A stretch of DNA of 64,000 bases, taken from NCBI RefSeq assembly GCF_016587375.1, contig NZ_BNJG01000001.1, positions 1,178,001 to 1,242,000 of the forward strand, in the 5' to 3' direction. Positions 18,592 through 28,929 of the stretch are shown in pieces. A model generated the notes under the pieces. That model did no database searches, was not told the DNA's origin, and saw nothing but the letters and a program-made list of their open reading frames with translations. Numbering within the stretch: position 1 is the stretch's first letter; each line of letters begins with the position of its first letter. The DNA comes from Ktedonobacter robiniae (lineage in GTDB: Bacteria > Chloroflexota > Ktedonobacteria > Ktedonobacterales > Ktedonobacteraceae). Position numbers and translations under genes: made by a program.

Positions 18592-20168
18592 ATGACAGAG
18601 AAAGTCTATCGCACAGAGTTGACACCAGTCAGTTTCCTGGAGCGCAGTGCGCTCATTTTCCCTGAAAAAGTAGCCGTTATTCATGGTCAGCGTCACTACT
18701 CCTATCTGCAATTTGCGCAGCGTGTTTACCGCCTGACCGCGCAATTACGGGCGCATGGCCTCCATAAGCACGACCGCGTTGCCTTCTTATGTCCAAATAT
18801 TCCACCCCTACTGGAGGCACACTATGCCGTGCCAGCCGCAGGCGGCATTCTTGTCGCAATCAATACACGCCTGAGCTCCAATGAAATCAATTTTATCCTG
18901 CAACATTCTGGCACCAGCTTTCTCTTTGTGGATAATGAGCTCTACCATCTCGTGGAGCAGCTCAACCTCGACGCGCTCCAGGTGATACGTATCGCCGATG
19001 ATGGCACTGACAACGATCCATACGAGCAATTTCTGGCCCAGGGCGATCCACACCCCCTGCATAGCTGGCTGGTTGATGAAGAGGAGACTATCTCCATCAA
19101 CTATACCTCCGGGACAACTGGCAACCCTAAAGGCGTGATGTACACCTACCGGGGCGCCTATCTCAATGCACTTGGCGAAGTCATCGAAACAGGTTTGAAT
19201 AGCGAGAGCGTCTACCTCTGGACACTGCCTATGTTTCACTGCAATGGCTGGTGCTTTACCTGGGCGGTGACGGCCGTAGGGGCCACCCATGTCTGTCTGC
19301 GCAAGGTAGAGCCAGAACAGGTATGGGACCTCCTGGAGAGCCAGGGGATCACTCACTATAATGGCGCACCTACCGTCCAGATCTTTCTGACCAACCATCC
19401 CAAAGCCCATCCGCTCTCGCGTCCCGTGACGGCGACTATCGCGGGCGCGCCTCCCTCGCCTACCTTACTGGGGCAGCTCAAAAGCCTGAATATTCGCCCA
19501 CTTCATGTTTATGGCCTGACCGAAACCTATGGCCCCTACACCGTCTGTGAATGGCACGAGGAATGGAATACGCGCTCAGAAGAGGAACAGGCAGCCCTCC
19601 TGGCGCGGCAGGGACAGGGCTATGTGACCGCCGAGCAAGCGCGTATCGTCAATCCAGATCTGGAGGACCTACCCAAAGATGGGAGTACCATGGGTGAGGT
19701 CGTCATGCGTGGTAATAACGTTGCCAAGGGCTACTATGGCAACGAACTGGCCACTGAGAAGGCCTTTGCTGGTGGTTGGTTCCACTCGGGAGATATCGGC
19801 GTCTGGCATGAAGATAACTATATTGAATTGCGTGATCGCGCCAAGGATGTGATTATCTCAGGCGGCGAGAATATCTCCACCATCGAAGTCGAGCAACTCA
19901 TCGCCCGTCATCCAGCGGTACTTGAATGTGCAGTGGTTGCGATCCCCGACGCCACCTGGGGGAGCGTCCCAAGGCCTTTGTAACGCTTAAACCTGAAAGA
20001 GAGGCCACAGAGGAGGGGATCATTGCCTTTTGCCGGGAACGCCTGGCCCATTTCAAATGCCCTACAGCCGTAGAATTTGGCCTCCTCCCCAAAACCTCAA
20101 CTGGCAAGGTGCAGAAATATGTGCTACGCGAGAAAGAATGGCAAGGGCATAAGAAACGCATCAATTGA
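18592..20168 (+). pseudogene. AMP-dependent acyl-CoA synthetase, frameshifted near the C-terminus
   Basis: ANL-family enzyme that adenylates a carboxylic acid and transfers it to CoA. P-loop YTSGTTGNPKG and motif YGLTETYGPYT are intact, as is GWFHSGDIGVWHEDNYIELRDRAKD. The ATG at 18592 has AAGGAG 8 nt upstream. The reading frame stops at 19983, but a second frame carries the rest: ERPKAFVTLKPE, then KTSTGKVQKYVLR with the catalytic Lys of the C-terminal domain, ending at 20168. Joining them at the G5 run 19958-19962 (six expected) gives 525 residues, the family size. If the shift is real the protein lacks its catalytic Lys. Chain-length specificity is not predictable. Confidence 0.85.
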
Positions 20169-20221
20169 TTAGCATATGCATGTTTTTTTTGGCTTGCCCC
20201 CTCGCGCCTGCGGCGCTCACG

Positions 20222-20287
20222 TTGGGGAGTAGTGTGAAGAATGCTGGTAGCCGCAGGATTACCAGCATTCTTCACACTACTCCCCAA
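20222..20287. terminator. 28-bp perfect palindrome between synthetase and 20302 gene (family P3)
   Basis: Arms 20222-20249 and 20260-20287 are exact reverse complements around a 10-nt loop. The apical core (CTGGTAGCCGCAGGATTACC) resembles those at 41382 and 56825. Bases 20202-20219 just left of it, CGCGCCTGCGGCGCTCA, recur at 58393-58409. The right arm end is followed by A-rich sequence, giving a U-tract for the leftward gene's transcript only weakly. Confidence 0.7.
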
Positions 20288-20301
20288 AAATGATTTGCTC
20301 G

Positions 20302-21333
20302 CTATTCAACCTGGAGAGGATGATATCCATCTTGCATCATATTGAGATCTACCGCCAACGCAAAGAGTTCTTGCTCAAGTTGGCTCCAGACGAGTGCCTC
20401 CGCTTTCCGTATATCCAGGTTCTCACCGCTACGCATGCTGGTCAGCATCACCTCGGCGACCCGCTGGCGGAAATTGAAGAGCACCTTCTCCTGATCGCTT
20501 GAGTGCGGCATAATTTGCAGGCTAATCTGCTCTAGTGGATAAAACTCTTCATAGTCGAAGACCAACGAGAGTAGTTCGGCATACTGTTCTATCAGCTTAA
20601 GTCGGGAAGGTAGAAAATAGTTGGGGACAGCGCTTGAGACCAGGAAGCATCCAGCCACCTTTGACTCGCGGTAGATAGGATAGGCAGCCGCGCTCTTCTC
20701 CAGTTGGTCCCAATGCACAGGGCGCACCCCCTGCTGCTCCTTAGAACGATTCTGCAACACACTGGATTGGCAGGTCCCTACTACATAGCCTGAAAGCGAT
20801 TCCATACCCAGAAAAATAGCATGCGGCTCCAGATTTGCGGGCCAGGGAGAATTCCCAAACCCTATACGTTCACGCAGGCTACACACCTTGCCATTTTGAG
20901 ACGGTGGCATACACTGAATAAGGATCACGGCCATGCCTTGCTTTTGTGAATCCAGCTGGTCAAGGGCGTGACGTAGAATCAAGTTTGTGATACTCCAGGA
21001 GCGCTGTATGTACGGCATAATGGTATATATATTGAAAACCTGTGCATACAATGCTGAAGAAATAAGATCCTGTTCCTCCCCTTGCTTACTCAATTCTAAG
21101 CCCAAAGAAAAATCGGGGAATTCGACTACAATGAGTTCTTGCAATTCGGCGCGATATTGCGGCAATACAGAAAGCAGGCGACGCAGATGCTGGTAACGTG
21201 GATTTGAGGCATTGCCTGCCCAGCGCCCCAGAGTTACAACATTGACACCCAACAAACCCGCAATCCGCTGTCGCTCCTGCATATCTTGAATGATACTGCC
21301 AAGTAGTTCACGCCAAGAGGTATATTTCTCCAC
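20302..21333 (-). CDS. Probable regulator: HTH-like N-terminus plus GAF-like sensor region
   Basis: 343 residues from a GTG at 21333. The N-terminus (about 15-60: IIQDMQERQRIAGLLGVNVVTLGRWAGNASNPRYQHLRRLL) looks like an XRE-type helix-turn-helix. Residues about 90-270 (SITNLILRHALDQLDSQ, MAVILIQCMPP, YPIYRESKVAGCFLVSSAVPNYFLP) have the pattern of a GAF domain, followed by a helical C-terminus. I do not recognise a named family. The likely role is a ligand-responsive transcriptional regulator; the neighbouring acyl-CoA synthetases could be its targets, but nothing in the sequence shows that. Confidence 0.6.
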   Translation of the reverse strand: MEKYTSWRELLGSIIQDMQERQRIAGLLGVNVVTLGRWAGNASNPRYQHLRRLLSVLPQYRAELQELIVVEFPDFSLGLELSKQGEEQDLISSALYAQVFNIYTIMPYIQRSWSITNLILRHALDQLDSQKQGMAVILIQCMPPSQNGKVCSLRERIGFGNSPWPANLEPHAIFLGMESLSGYVVGTCQSSVLQNRSKEQQGVRPVHWDQLEKSAAAYPIYRESKVAGCFLVSSAVPNYFLPSRLKLIEQYAELLSLVFDYEEFYPLEQISLQIMPHSSDQEKVLFNFRQRVAEVMLTSMRSGENLDIRKAEALVWSQLEQELFALAVDLNMMQDGYHPLQVE

Positions 21334-21484
21334 GTTCCTACCTTAAATCAGAGCTTTTGTAGCTACATTTTTATCATTATATCTTTCAAAATAATAACAG
21401 TCTTCGCACTATTACGTCAATTGCTTGTGTTGCTTTTGCCGTTTTTTTAACAAGATTCTAATATGCGCTTGCTCGCATGAAGAA

Positions 21485-21534
21485 GAGAAAGATGTTGCAT
21501 TTACACTTTTGCATAAATACAACATCTTTCTCTG
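21485..21534. terminator. Hairpin downstream of the 21556 synthetase
   Basis: Arms 21485-21504 and 21515-21534 pair over 20 bp with one mismatch around a 10-nt loop. It follows the stop of the leftward acyl-CoA synthetase gene by 21 nt. Arms are A/T-rich and no long T-run follows. Confidence 0.55.
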
Positions 21535-21555
21535 AAAAAGTTGGCGTGTGTGTGC

Positions 21556-23304
21556 TTATGCAGTCTCGATAGAGGCGACTCCCTGTAGACCTAGTTCAGC
21601 GATGGCCTGCTGGCGCATTAAGTACTTCTGAATTTTACCGGAGATGGTCATAGGGTAGGCATCGACAAACTTAATATAGCGCGGGATCTTGTAGTGCGCG
21701 ATCTTTCCCAGGCAGAAGGCACGCAGATCCTCTTGACTGACGGACTCGCCCGGCTTTAGCTTAACCCAGGCCGCGATCTCTTCGCCATAGCGCTCATCGG
21801 GAACCCCAATGACCTGCACATCACTGACCTGGGGATGGGTATACAAGAATTCCTCGATCTCACGGGGATAGATGTTCTCCCCTCCCCGAATGATCATATC
21901 TTTGATGCGTCCGACGATATTAATATAGCCCTCTTCATCCATCGTTGCCAGGTCACCTGTATGCATCCAGCGCGCCTGGTCAATGGCAGCCTGCGTCGCC
22001 TCGGGATTGTCCCAGTAGCCCAGCATAACGCTATAGCCGCGCGTACACAATTCTCCTGGTATGCTCTGAGGCACGATCTGGCCGCTTTCAGGATTGATGA
22101 TCTTAATTTCGAGATGCGGATGAATCTGGCCCACTGTGGCGACGCGCTTCTCAAATGGCGAATCGAGCCTGCTCTGCACCGAAACGGGTGCCGTTTCTGT
22201 CATGCCGTAGCAGATCTCTACCTGTGACATATGCATGCGGTTAATCACGTTGCGCATGATTTCAATGGGGCAGGGAGAGCCAGCCATGACTCCAGTCCGC
22301 AGGCTAGCCAGGTCAAAGGTATGAAAATCTGGATGCTCCAATTCAGCGATAAACATAGTTGGCACGCCATAAAGTGCCGTGCACTGCTCCTCTTGCACAG
22401 CCTGTAATACGGCCAGGGGATCAAAGCTCTCGGAGGGGTAGACCATAGTTGCGCCATGCGTCACGCAACCCAGGTTACCCATAACCATACCAAAGCAATG
22501 ATAGAGCGGCACAGGAATACATAGTTTGTCTTCATGGGTAAAATTTTGCAGACGAGCTACAAAATAGCCATTATTGAGAATGTTGTGATGGCTTAGCGTC
22601 GCCCCCTTGGGGAAACCGGTCGTACCACTGGTATATTGCACATTGATCGGATCATCAAATTCAAGCGTGCGCTGACGAGCGTGCAGCTGATCAATACCAA
22701 CCTGCTCAGCTCGCTTGAGCAGCACCTCCCAACTGAACATTCCCTCAGTTGCGTCTTTTCCCATACAGATAACTGTATGTAGCGCTGGTAACCAGGCTGA
22801 TTGCAACGCCCCTAGCTCACAGCTCGCAAGCTCAGGGGCAAGCGCCGTAACCATTTCAGGATAGTTTGAACTCTTGAACGCGGGGGAAATAACCAGCACG
22901 TTACAACCCGATTGCTTAAGCGCATACTCCAGTTCATGCAGGCGATAGGCTGGATTAATATTGACGAGGATAGCGCCAATTTTGGCGGTTGCGAACTGGG
23001 TCACACACCATTCGGCACGGTTGAGCGACCAGATGCCGACGCGGTCTCCCTTTTCAATTCCCAGGCTCATCAGACCCCTGGCACAGCGCTCCACCTGCTC
23101 ATGCAATTCGCGATACGTCCAGCGTATCTGCTGAGCACGCGCAATCAACGCCAGGTGATCCGGATAGCTGGCAACTGTCTGGTCAAACATATCGCCAATG
23201 GTGAGCCCCAAGAGGGGAATATCACTGATGCCACTGGTATAGCTCCACTTTTGCACGGCCTCCTCAGACGTTGCCTGGGAGACTGCTGTCTTACTCTCCG
23301 TCAT
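21556..23304 (-). CDS. AMP-dependent fatty acyl-CoA synthetase
   Basis: Intact 582-residue ANL-family ligase resembling medium/long-chain FadD-type enzymes. P-loop [89 protein letters not shown], and C-terminal [14 protein letters not shown] with catalytic Lys. N-terminal [26 protein letters not shown] fixes the start region, and AGAGGAG lies 6 nt before the ATG at 23304. Substrate is probably a fatty acid, by family. A hairpin follows. Lies between a regulator and a sensor kinase, both on the same strand, with gaps over 200 bp, so probably its own transcript. Confidence 0.88.
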   Translation of the reverse strand: MTESKTAVSQATSEEAVQKWSYTSGISDIPLLGLTIGDMFDQTVASYPDHLALIARAQQIRWTYRELHEQVERCARGLMSLGIEKGDRVGIWSLNRAEWCVTQFATAKIGAILVNINPAYRLHELEYALKQSGCNVLVISPAFKSSNYPEMVTALAPELASCELGALQSAWLPALHTVICMGKDATEGMFSWEVLLKRAEQVGIDQLHARQRTLEFDDPINVQYTSGTTGFPKGATLSHHNILNNGYFVARLQNFTHEDKLCIPVPLYHCFGMVMGNLGCVTHGATMVYPSESFDPLAVLQAVQEEQCTALYGVPTMFIAELEHPDFHTFDLASLRTGVMAGSPCPIEIMRNVINRMHMSQVEICYGMTETAPVSVQSRLDSPFEKRVATVGQIHPHLEIKIINPESGQIVPQSIPGELCTRGYSVMLGYWDNPEATQAAIDQARWMHTGDLATMDEEGYINIVGRIKDMIIRGGENIYPREIEEFLYTHPQVSDVQVIGVPDERYGEEIAAWVKLKPGESVSQEDLRAFCLGKIAHYKIPRYIKFVDAYPMTISGKIQKYLMRQQAIAELGLQGVASIETA

Positions 23305-23494
23305 GGCTTGCTCCTCTTAATACAACCGTTACGAATCAGGATCTCATCTTCATGAGATAACTGCCAATGCTATATCTTCATCATGTGTACAGAGAATTAG
23401 TAAAAATCCTGAAAATTGCCATCTCTGTCCCTACAAGCCTTCTTGTTGCGATATTAGCTAAAGATTAACTCATGACGCATAAAAATACAACTCT

Positions 23495-23538
23495 ACACAA
23501 AAGAGGGATGGACAACGTTGCCCACCCCTCTTTTGTGT
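23495..23538. terminator. Hairpin downstream of the sensor kinase
   Basis: ACACAAAAGAGG (23495-23506) pairs with CCTCTTTTGTGT (23527-23538), with partial pairing inside. It ends 8 nt beyond the leftward kinase gene's stop. Confidence 0.6.
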
Positions 23539-23546
23539 ATCTCTTC

Positions 23547-24782
23547 CTAATGAGTGAGCGTCCAGGTGGCCAGGGTGTGTTGTGCTAAATTCTCTGAATT
23601 TTGATCGGTCGCTTCCTGATCAATAGAGATCGGCAGGATCACGGTAAAGGTGCTTCCCTGTCCGAGCGCGCTCTCTACATCCAGGCGCCCACTGTGTCGC
23701 TCTACAATTTTGCGCGCGATATACAGGCCCAGACCCAGGCCGGTTTGCTCACCTGACTGCACCTCGATCCCTGGCGCGCGATAGAATTGCTCAAAGATAT
23801 GCTGTTGCTCCTCCTGAGGAATGCCCACGCCCTGGTCCTCCACCTGGATCCACGCCTCATAGCCAACCTGCTGTAAACGTATTGTGATAGTGCTGGGACT
23901 GATCGAATATTTGCGTGCGTTGGAGAGCAGGTTGATGAGGACCTGGCAGATACGCTCGGCATCAATCTCTGCTTCAACCATTTCAGCAACGATCTCACTT
24001 GTGACGTCAGGCCCTGCACCGGCTGTATATTCGCTCAGCACACGCTGGCAGTGTTGCACCAGGTTACAGCGTTTGCGATGAAGCACAAACATATTGGTAT
24101 CCATCATGGAAGTATCCAGCAAGTCCTGTACCAGCACTTCGGTGCGGTCGATTGCGTGTGACATATCCTCCAATCCCTGCTTAAAGACCTGCTTGTTGAC
24201 CTCTTCATCCAGTTGTTTGTAGAGGAACTGTGTCATCCCCTTCAGACCTGAGAGAGGAGCCTTCAGCTCATGGGAGACGATACGGAGAAACTTGTCTTTG
24301 AGTTCATTGGCGTTCACCAGTTCACTGGTGCGTTTCTGCACCTGCCATTCAAGCGAGCGGGCATGTTGTGAGAGAGCAATATGCTGTTCAAGCACCTGGC
24401 GGCGCAATTGATAGGCTTGAATGGCACGTTGGAGCGCCGCGACAAAGGAATCTCGATCAATTGGCTTGAGGATATAGTCATAGGCCCCACCACGCAAGGC
24501 GCGTATGGCCAGGTCATACTCGCCATGGCCTGTGATAAGCAGTGTGGGGGTCTCAGGGCGCAGCTCTTGAATACGCGCCAGGAGTTCCAGGCCATCCATC
24601 CCCGGCATCTTAATATCGCTTATAATAGCATCGTAATCATGCTCTCGAATCATAGCAAGGCCACGTTCGGCGGAATCGCATGTATCAACGTGAATATCGC
24701 CCATGCGCAGATACAGGGTTTGTGGCAAAGCGCGCAAGAGGGCGGTATCATCGTCAACGATGAGAATAGAAGGCGTTGTCAT
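23547..24782 (-). CDS. Hybrid receiver-histidine kinase
   Basis: 411 residues. An N-terminal receiver domain (about 5-122) has acidic pocket VDDD, phospho-acceptor Asp56 in IISDIKMPGMDG, Thr in LLITGHG and Lys in YILKPID. A short coiled-coil (QVQKRTSELVNANEL) leads to HisKA with His171 in FLRIVSHELKAPLSG, then HATPase with N box LINLLSNARKYS, G1 VEDQGVGIP and G2 TGLGLGLYIARKIVERHSG. No membrane segment, so a cytoplasmic kinase whose input is the receiver; such REC-HK proteins usually sit in phosphorelays. No cognate regulator is adjacent. GGGAGGAG lies 9 nt before the ATG. Confidence 0.92.
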   Translation of the reverse strand: MTTPSILIVDDDTALLRALPQTLYLRMGDIHVDTCDSAERGLAMIREHDYDAIISDIKMPGMDGLELLARIQELRPETPTLLITGHGEYDLAIRALRGGAYDYILKPIDRDSFVAALQRAIQAYQLRRQVLEQHIALSQHARSLEWQVQKRTSELVNANELKDKFLRIVSHELKAPLSGLKGMTQFLYKQLDEEVNKQVFKQGLEDMSHAIDRTEVLVQDLLDTSMMDTNMFVLHRKRCNLVQHCQRVLSEYTAGAGPDVTSEIVAEMVEAEIDAERICQVLINLLSNARKYSISPSTITIRLQQVGYEAWIQVEDQGVGIPQEEQQHIFEQFYRAPGIEVQSGEQTGLGLGLYIARKIVERHSGRLDVESALGQGSTFTVILPISIDQEATDQNSENLAQHTLATWTLTH

Positions 24783-25332
24783 GTCTTTTGGCTCCTCCCA
24801 ACCCCAGATTTTAAGGAAATTCTATAGAAGTTGCTTCTGGTACGAGAGCACCAACCACGATGGATTCAAGGCGAGAGTTTTCTCCCATACACCATAGTGA
24901 GTGATCTATTCTCATTCATCTGGCACTCCTCTTTCCCTTCCCACACAAAATACGACGAAAGTAGAGAGAAAAAGCAACTGCCAATAACTTTCTTAAAAAC
25001 ACTATTTAATCCGATTGGCACAATGGAAAGAGGGAGGAAAGAAACGCCACCACCAGGTGGGATCGCGAGCGTCCCATAGTACTTCCCTAGTACTCCTGGT
25101 ATGTGCTGGTATCTCTGGAGAGAGCGGACAGAAGGGCAGAAGAAGCTCAACTGAGCGAGCGCTAGCTCATATTCCTTGCTCTTCAGGCAAAAAATCTTAA
25201 ATTCTACCCTCACGTATAGACATAACCATGCATATCTTTTGTATAATAATCCTTGGATTGTCATCGGATAGATACGTTACAACCAGTTAGCATGGAGGCG
25301 CACAATCAGTTGAACGTTGAGCATACTTTCTT

Positions 25333-25394
25333 CGTATGCGAAAACCAACGCCACTACCGTGGCTAGCGCTTGCGCGCTCAGGTTTTCGGATAGG
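25333..25394 (+). repeat. Dispersed MITE/REP-like repeat, copy B
   Basis: Has the family's left end TATGCGAAAACCAACG, core GTGGCTAGCGCTTG and right end GCGCGCTCAGGTTTTCGGATAGG, with only 62 bp between the outer limits and without the CCCCATTCGGGG stem. Located 200 bp before pdhA. Confidence 0.65.
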
Positions 25395-25473
25395 CACTTT
25401 CTAGGAATTTTCCAGATAGCACACCGCCATGTTTTCCACATGTAGCCATTTCTTGTGCTACCTATCTGGCTGT

Positions 25474-25502
25474 TTGAAATATAGCGCCTCCCACGTTACA
25501 AT
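25474..25502 (+). promoter_or_regulatory. Sigma-70 type promoter of the pdh operon
   Basis: TTGAAA (25474-25479), a 17-nt spacer and TACAAT (25497-25502) match the -35/-10 consensus closely with ideal spacing. Transcription would begin near 25509, leaving a short leader with CAGGAG before the pdhA ATG at 25532. Confidence 0.55.
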
Positions 25503-25531
25503 CATGTAAAAAAAAGAAACCAGGAGCCGTC

Positions 25532-26587
25532 ATGAACACGGAACAGAAAAAGCGGTCGAAGGCCTCTGAGCTTGCTGACAGTAGCAGACCAGACACCGCG
25601 ATCATCGCGAACGAAGACAAGGACACCTTACTCAAGTATTACTATGAGATGGTGCTCATCCGCCGCTTCGAAGAGAAATCGGGCGAAATGTACAACAAAG
25701 CCCGTATTGGCGGTTATTGTCACCTGAATCTGGGCGAGGAAGCCACCGTCGTCGGCTTCTGCCACGGTCTTGGTCCAGAAGACTACATCTATGCCAACTA
25801 TCGCGAGCATGGATATGCCCTCAGCCGTGGCATCTCCGCGAAAGCGGTTATGGCCGAGCTATTTGGAAAGTCTACAGGCATCACCAAGGGTCGTGGCGGT
25901 TCAATGCACCTTTTCGATATCAATAGTCGCTTTATGGGTGGCTATGGCATCGTGGGTGGGCAGGTGCCCCTGGCGGTGGGTGCCGCTTATGCTATCAAAT
26001 ATCGCGAGGGCAAGGAGGTCGTCGCCTGTCAGATGGGCGATGGCGCGACCAATGGTGGTCCCTTCTATGAGTCACTCAACCTGGCTAAGATTTACCAGTT
26101 GCCCGTTATCTTCTTCGTCGTCAATAACCAATATGGCATGGGCACACGTGTGGAGGCTGGTTCAGCCGTCGCTGAACTGCATCGAAAAGGCAACGCCTTC
26201 GATATGAACAATATCCGCGTCGATGGCAACGATGTCCTCGCGGTACGCGACGCCATGCGTTCGGCCGTTAAGCTGGCGCGTGAGAAAAGCGAGCCGACCC
26301 TGATCGAGGCGGTCAGCTTCCGCTTCCGTGGGCACTCAGTTGTTGATCCTGACCGCTATCGCGACAGAGACGAGGTTCAGCGCTTGCGCGGTATCAATGA
26401 TCCTATCGCCAAATATACCGCACGCCTCAAGGATGCGAGTCTGCTAGATGACACCAGGATCAACGAGATTGCCGAGCAGGTTGAGCGGGAGGTTGAAGAG
26501 GCTGTTAACTTCGCGGAAGAGAGTCCCTTCCCCTCGCTAGATACGCTCTATGATTATATCTACGCTGATGACACAGCCGCTCACTAA
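25532..26587 (+). CDS. pdhA: Pyruvate dehydrogenase E1 component, alpha subunit
   Basis: Thiamine-diphosphate-dependent decarboxylase subunit of the pyruvate dehydrogenase complex (acetyl-CoA from pyruvate), forming a heterotetramer with PdhB. 351 residues. The ThDP motif GDGATNGGPFYESLNLAKIYQLPVIFFVVNN (GDG...NN) lies near 170-200. Active-site landmarks YREHGYALSRG, GRGGSMHLFD and FRFRGHSVVDPDRYRDRDEV (phosphorylation-loop equivalent) are present. CAGGAG lies 6 nt before the ATG. First gene of pdhA-pdhB-pdhC. A branched-chain 2-oxoacid E1 is an alternative; the GHSxxDPxxYR loop and E2 type favour pyruvate or acetoin dehydrogenase. Confidence 0.9.
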   Translation: MNTEQKKRSKASELADSSRPDTAIIANEDKDTLLKYYYEMVLIRRFEEKSGEMYNKARIGGYCHLNLGEEATVVGFCHGLGPEDYIYANYREHGYALSRGISAKAVMAELFGKSTGITKGRGGSMHLFDINSRFMGGYGIVGGQVPLAVGAAYAIKYREGKEVVACQMGDGATNGGPFYESLNLAKIYQLPVIFFVVNNQYGMGTRVEAGSAVAELHRKGNAFDMNNIRVDGNDVLAVRDAMRSAVKLAREKSEPTLIEAVSFRFRGHSVVDPDRYRDRDEVQRLRGINDPIAKYTARLKDASLLDDTRINEIAEQVEREVEEAVNFAEESPFPSLDTLYDYIYADDTAAH

Positions 26588-26611
26588 GGTTCAGGGAAGG
26601 GATTGTATTCC

Positions 26612-27604
26612 ATGGCAGAGATGACATTTAGACAGACTCTTCATGACACCTTGCGCGACGAAATGCTGCGCGACAAGGATGTCTTCTTACTTGGAGAAGA
26701 GATTGGAATCTTTGAAGGCTCCTACAAGATTACCGCGGGCTTGCTCAAAGAGTTTGGTTCCAAGCGTGTGCTCGATACACCTATCGCCGAGAATGGCTTT
26801 GTAGGTATGGCCGTTGGTGCTGCTATGCTTGGCCTGCGCCCGGTCGTCGAGATCATGACCATCAACTTTATCCTGCTCGCCATTGACGAGATCGTCAACC
26901 ACGCGGCCAAGATTCACTATATGTTTGGCGGCCAGACGGCTGTGCCAATGGTCATTCGTACCCCCGGTGGTGGTGGTCAGCAGCTCTCGGCAACCCACTC
27001 CCAGAATCTCGAAGTCTGGTTCGCACATGTACCAGGCCTCAAGGTCGTCGCGCCTTCGACGCCTGAAGATGCGCGTGGCTTGCTGCGCACCTCCATCCGC
27101 GACAACAACCCGGTCCTCTTCCTGGAGAACCTGGCGCTGTACAATACCAAAGGCAATGTTCCTGAGGGCGACTATACTGTCCCCTTCGGTAAGGCTCGCA
27201 TCGCTAAAGAGGGGCATGACCTGACCGTCATCAGCTACTCACGCATGGCCTCTATCGCGGTTGAAGTCGCCACCCGCATGGAGCAGGAGAGCGGCCTGAG
27301 CATCGAGGTCGTTGACCTGCGCTCACTACGCCCCCTGGATACCGAAACCATTGTCAAATCGGTGCAGAAGACCAATCGTGCCGTTATCTTTGAGGAGGAC
27401 TGGCGCACCTATGGCGTTGGAGCCGAAATCGCTGCTACGCTTCAGGAAGAGGCGTTCGACTACCTGGATGCTCCTATCAAGCGTGTCGCCAGCATTGAGG
27501 TTCCCCTCCCCTATTCCAAACCCCTCGAACTGGCCGCGCTCACAGGAGCGAAACAGTTGATCGAGGCCATCAACGAACTCGCACCTCGCCGCAAAAGGAG
27601 ATAA
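26612..27604 (+). CDS. pdhB: Pyruvate dehydrogenase E1 component, beta subunit
   Basis: Partner of PdhA. 330 residues from the ATG at 26612; an upstream in-frame TTG at 26603 would sit too close to the GGGAAGG ribosome site. Landmarks: MTFRQTLHDTLRDEMLRDKDVFLLGEEIG (catalytic Glu region binding ThDP), DTPIAENGFVGMAVGAAMLGLRPVVEIMTINF, and C-terminal transketolase domain VIFEEDWRTYGVGAEIAATLQEEAFDYLDAPIKRV. Begins 24 nt after pdhA and ends 6 nt before pdhC, so one operon. Confidence 0.92.
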   Translation: MAEMTFRQTLHDTLRDEMLRDKDVFLLGEEIGIFEGSYKITAGLLKEFGSKRVLDTPIAENGFVGMAVGAAMLGLRPVVEIMTINFILLAIDEIVNHAAKIHYMFGGQTAVPMVIRTPGGGGQQLSATHSQNLEVWFAHVPGLKVVAPSTPEDARGLLRTSIRDNNPVLFLENLALYNTKGNVPEGDYTVPFGKARIAKEGHDLTVISYSRMASIAVEVATRMEQESGLSIEVVDLRSLRPLDTETIVKSVQKTNRAVIFEEDWRTYGVGAEIAATLQEEAFDYLDAPIKRVASIEVPLPYSKPLELAALTGAKQLIEAINELAPRRKRR

Positions 27605-27610
27605 GATACC

Positions 27611-28924
27611 ATGCCCGACGTAAGCATGCCCCGACTCAGTGATACCATGCAGGAAGGTACCATTACCCGCTGGCTCAAAAAGCCCGGTGATGAGATCAAA
27701 CGGGGCGATATCATCGCCGAAGTCGAGACCGACAAGGCCAATATGGAGATCGAGGCCTACGACAACGGCATTCTCGAACAAATTCTCACCAAGGAGGGCG
27801 AGGTTGCCCCCATCGGTCAAACCATCGCTGTCATCGGCACGGGCGCGGGTGCAAGCAAAGGCGCAACAACCAGCGTAGCCGCGAGTGCGGAGAGCAAAGT
27901 GGCTGCGAGCGCCAATGGGGCCAGCGCGCCTCAACAGGAAAGCAAACCGGAAGTCGTCGTGACTTCAACTGCGTCTACCAGCGAGGTGTCTACTACGGCT
28001 GAGGGTCGCATCAAAGCCTCTCCCCTGGCACGCCGCATCGCTGAAGAGCATGGTATTGACCTGGGTCAGATCAAGGGCACAGGTCCCAGCGGGCGCATCG
28101 TGCGTGATGACCTGGAGGATTACCTCTCCCAGCAGCGCGCGACGACCCCAGTGGCCTCGGTAGCGGCTCCTGCTCAGCCAACCCAGGCGGCTCCGCAATT
28201 CCAGGCGCCAGCCTTTGCCCAGGCAGCAATTCCTGAGGATTCTGAGGTCGTAACCATCTCGTCTGTGCAGAAGAGGATCGCCAATCGCCTGCTTGAATCC
28301 AAGCAGTTTGTGCCCCACTTCTATGTCAGCAACGAGATTGATATGACCGATGCCCTGGCACTACGCCAGGTGCTCAATAGTGCGGCTGGCGAAGAGGGCA
28401 CCAAGGTCAGCGTCAATGACCTGATCATTAAGGCCTGTGCCCTGGCACTGGAGAAATTCCCTGATGTCAATGGCTCATATCGCGATGGGCAGTTCATTCG
28501 CCATAAGCACATCAATATCGGCGTAGCTGTCGATGTACCCAATGCCCTTGTCGTCCCCGTGATCAAGGATGCCAATATTAAGGGGGTACGCACAATCGCC
28601 CGCGAGGTGCGCGAGCTGATCCAGAAGGCACGCAATAATAAGCTCTCGGTCGCGGACCTGAGCGGTGGCACCTTCTCAATCTCGAACCTGGGTATGATGG
28701 ACGTCAGCAGTTTCTCGGCGATTATCAATCCACCTGAAGCCGCGATCCTGGCTGTGGCCTCCACGCGCAAGACGTTTGTTCCTGTCGACGGGCAACCCGT
28801 TATTCGCGATATCATGCCACTCACACTCTCAGCCGATCATCGTATTCTCTACGGCGCAATGGTCGCGCGCTTCCTCCAGGAAGTCAAACGGCTCTTGCAG
28901 AATCCCTATGCCCTGCTCGGCTAA
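27611..28924 (+). CDS. pdhC: Dihydrolipoamide acyltransferase E2 component of pyruvate dehydrogenase
   Basis: Core of the complex, 437 residues. One lipoyl domain (1-78) with the lipoylated Lys in VETDKANMEIE, an Ala/Ser/Thr-rich hinge, the peripheral subunit-binding domain (IKASPLARRIAEEHGIDLGQIKGTGPSGRIVRDDLEDYL, about 136-175), a second hinge, and the catalytic domain ending in SADHRILYGAMVARFL. The usual DHRxxDG is DHRxxYG here, a form also seen in plastid/cyanobacterial E2. AAAGGAG lies 10 nt before ATG. No E3 (lpd) gene follows, so E3 must be encoded elsewhere. Confidence 0.9.
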   Translation: MPDVSMPRLSDTMQEGTITRWLKKPGDEIKRGDIIAEVETDKANMEIEAYDNGILEQILTKEGEVAPIGQTIAVIGTGAGASKGATTSVAASAESKVAASANGASAPQQESKPEVVVTSTASTSEVSTTAEGRIKASPLARRIAEEHGIDLGQIKGTGPSGRIVRDDLEDYLSQQRATTPVASVAAPAQPTQAAPQFQAPAFAQAAIPEDSEVVTISSVQKRIANRLLESKQFVPHFYVSNEIDMTDALALRQVLNSAAGEEGTKVSVNDLIIKACALALEKFPDVNGSYRDGQFIRHKHINIGVAVDVPNALVVPVIKDANIKGVRTIAREVRELIQKARNNKLSVADLSGGTFSISNLGMMDVSSFSAIINPPEAAILAVASTRKTFVPVDGQPVIRDIMPLTLSADHRILYGAMVARFLQEVKRLLQNPYALLG

Positions 28925-28929
28925 GATCT

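Larger units (their letters stand above)
24783..25531. other. 749-bp intergenic region upstream of pdhA
   Basis: Contains repeat copy B (25333-25394) and a pdh promoter (25474-25502). A 132-codon open frame on the minus strand (24866-25264) lacks family resemblance and a ribosome site, and I do not call it. A short imperfect palindrome, TGGGA...TCCCA, lies near 25060. Confidence 0.5.

Noticed and set aside
24866..25264. 132-codon minus-strand frame in the pdh upstream region
   Set aside because: Composition is not protein-like over its length, there is no ribosome site, and it covers non-coding sequence ahead of the pdh promoter.
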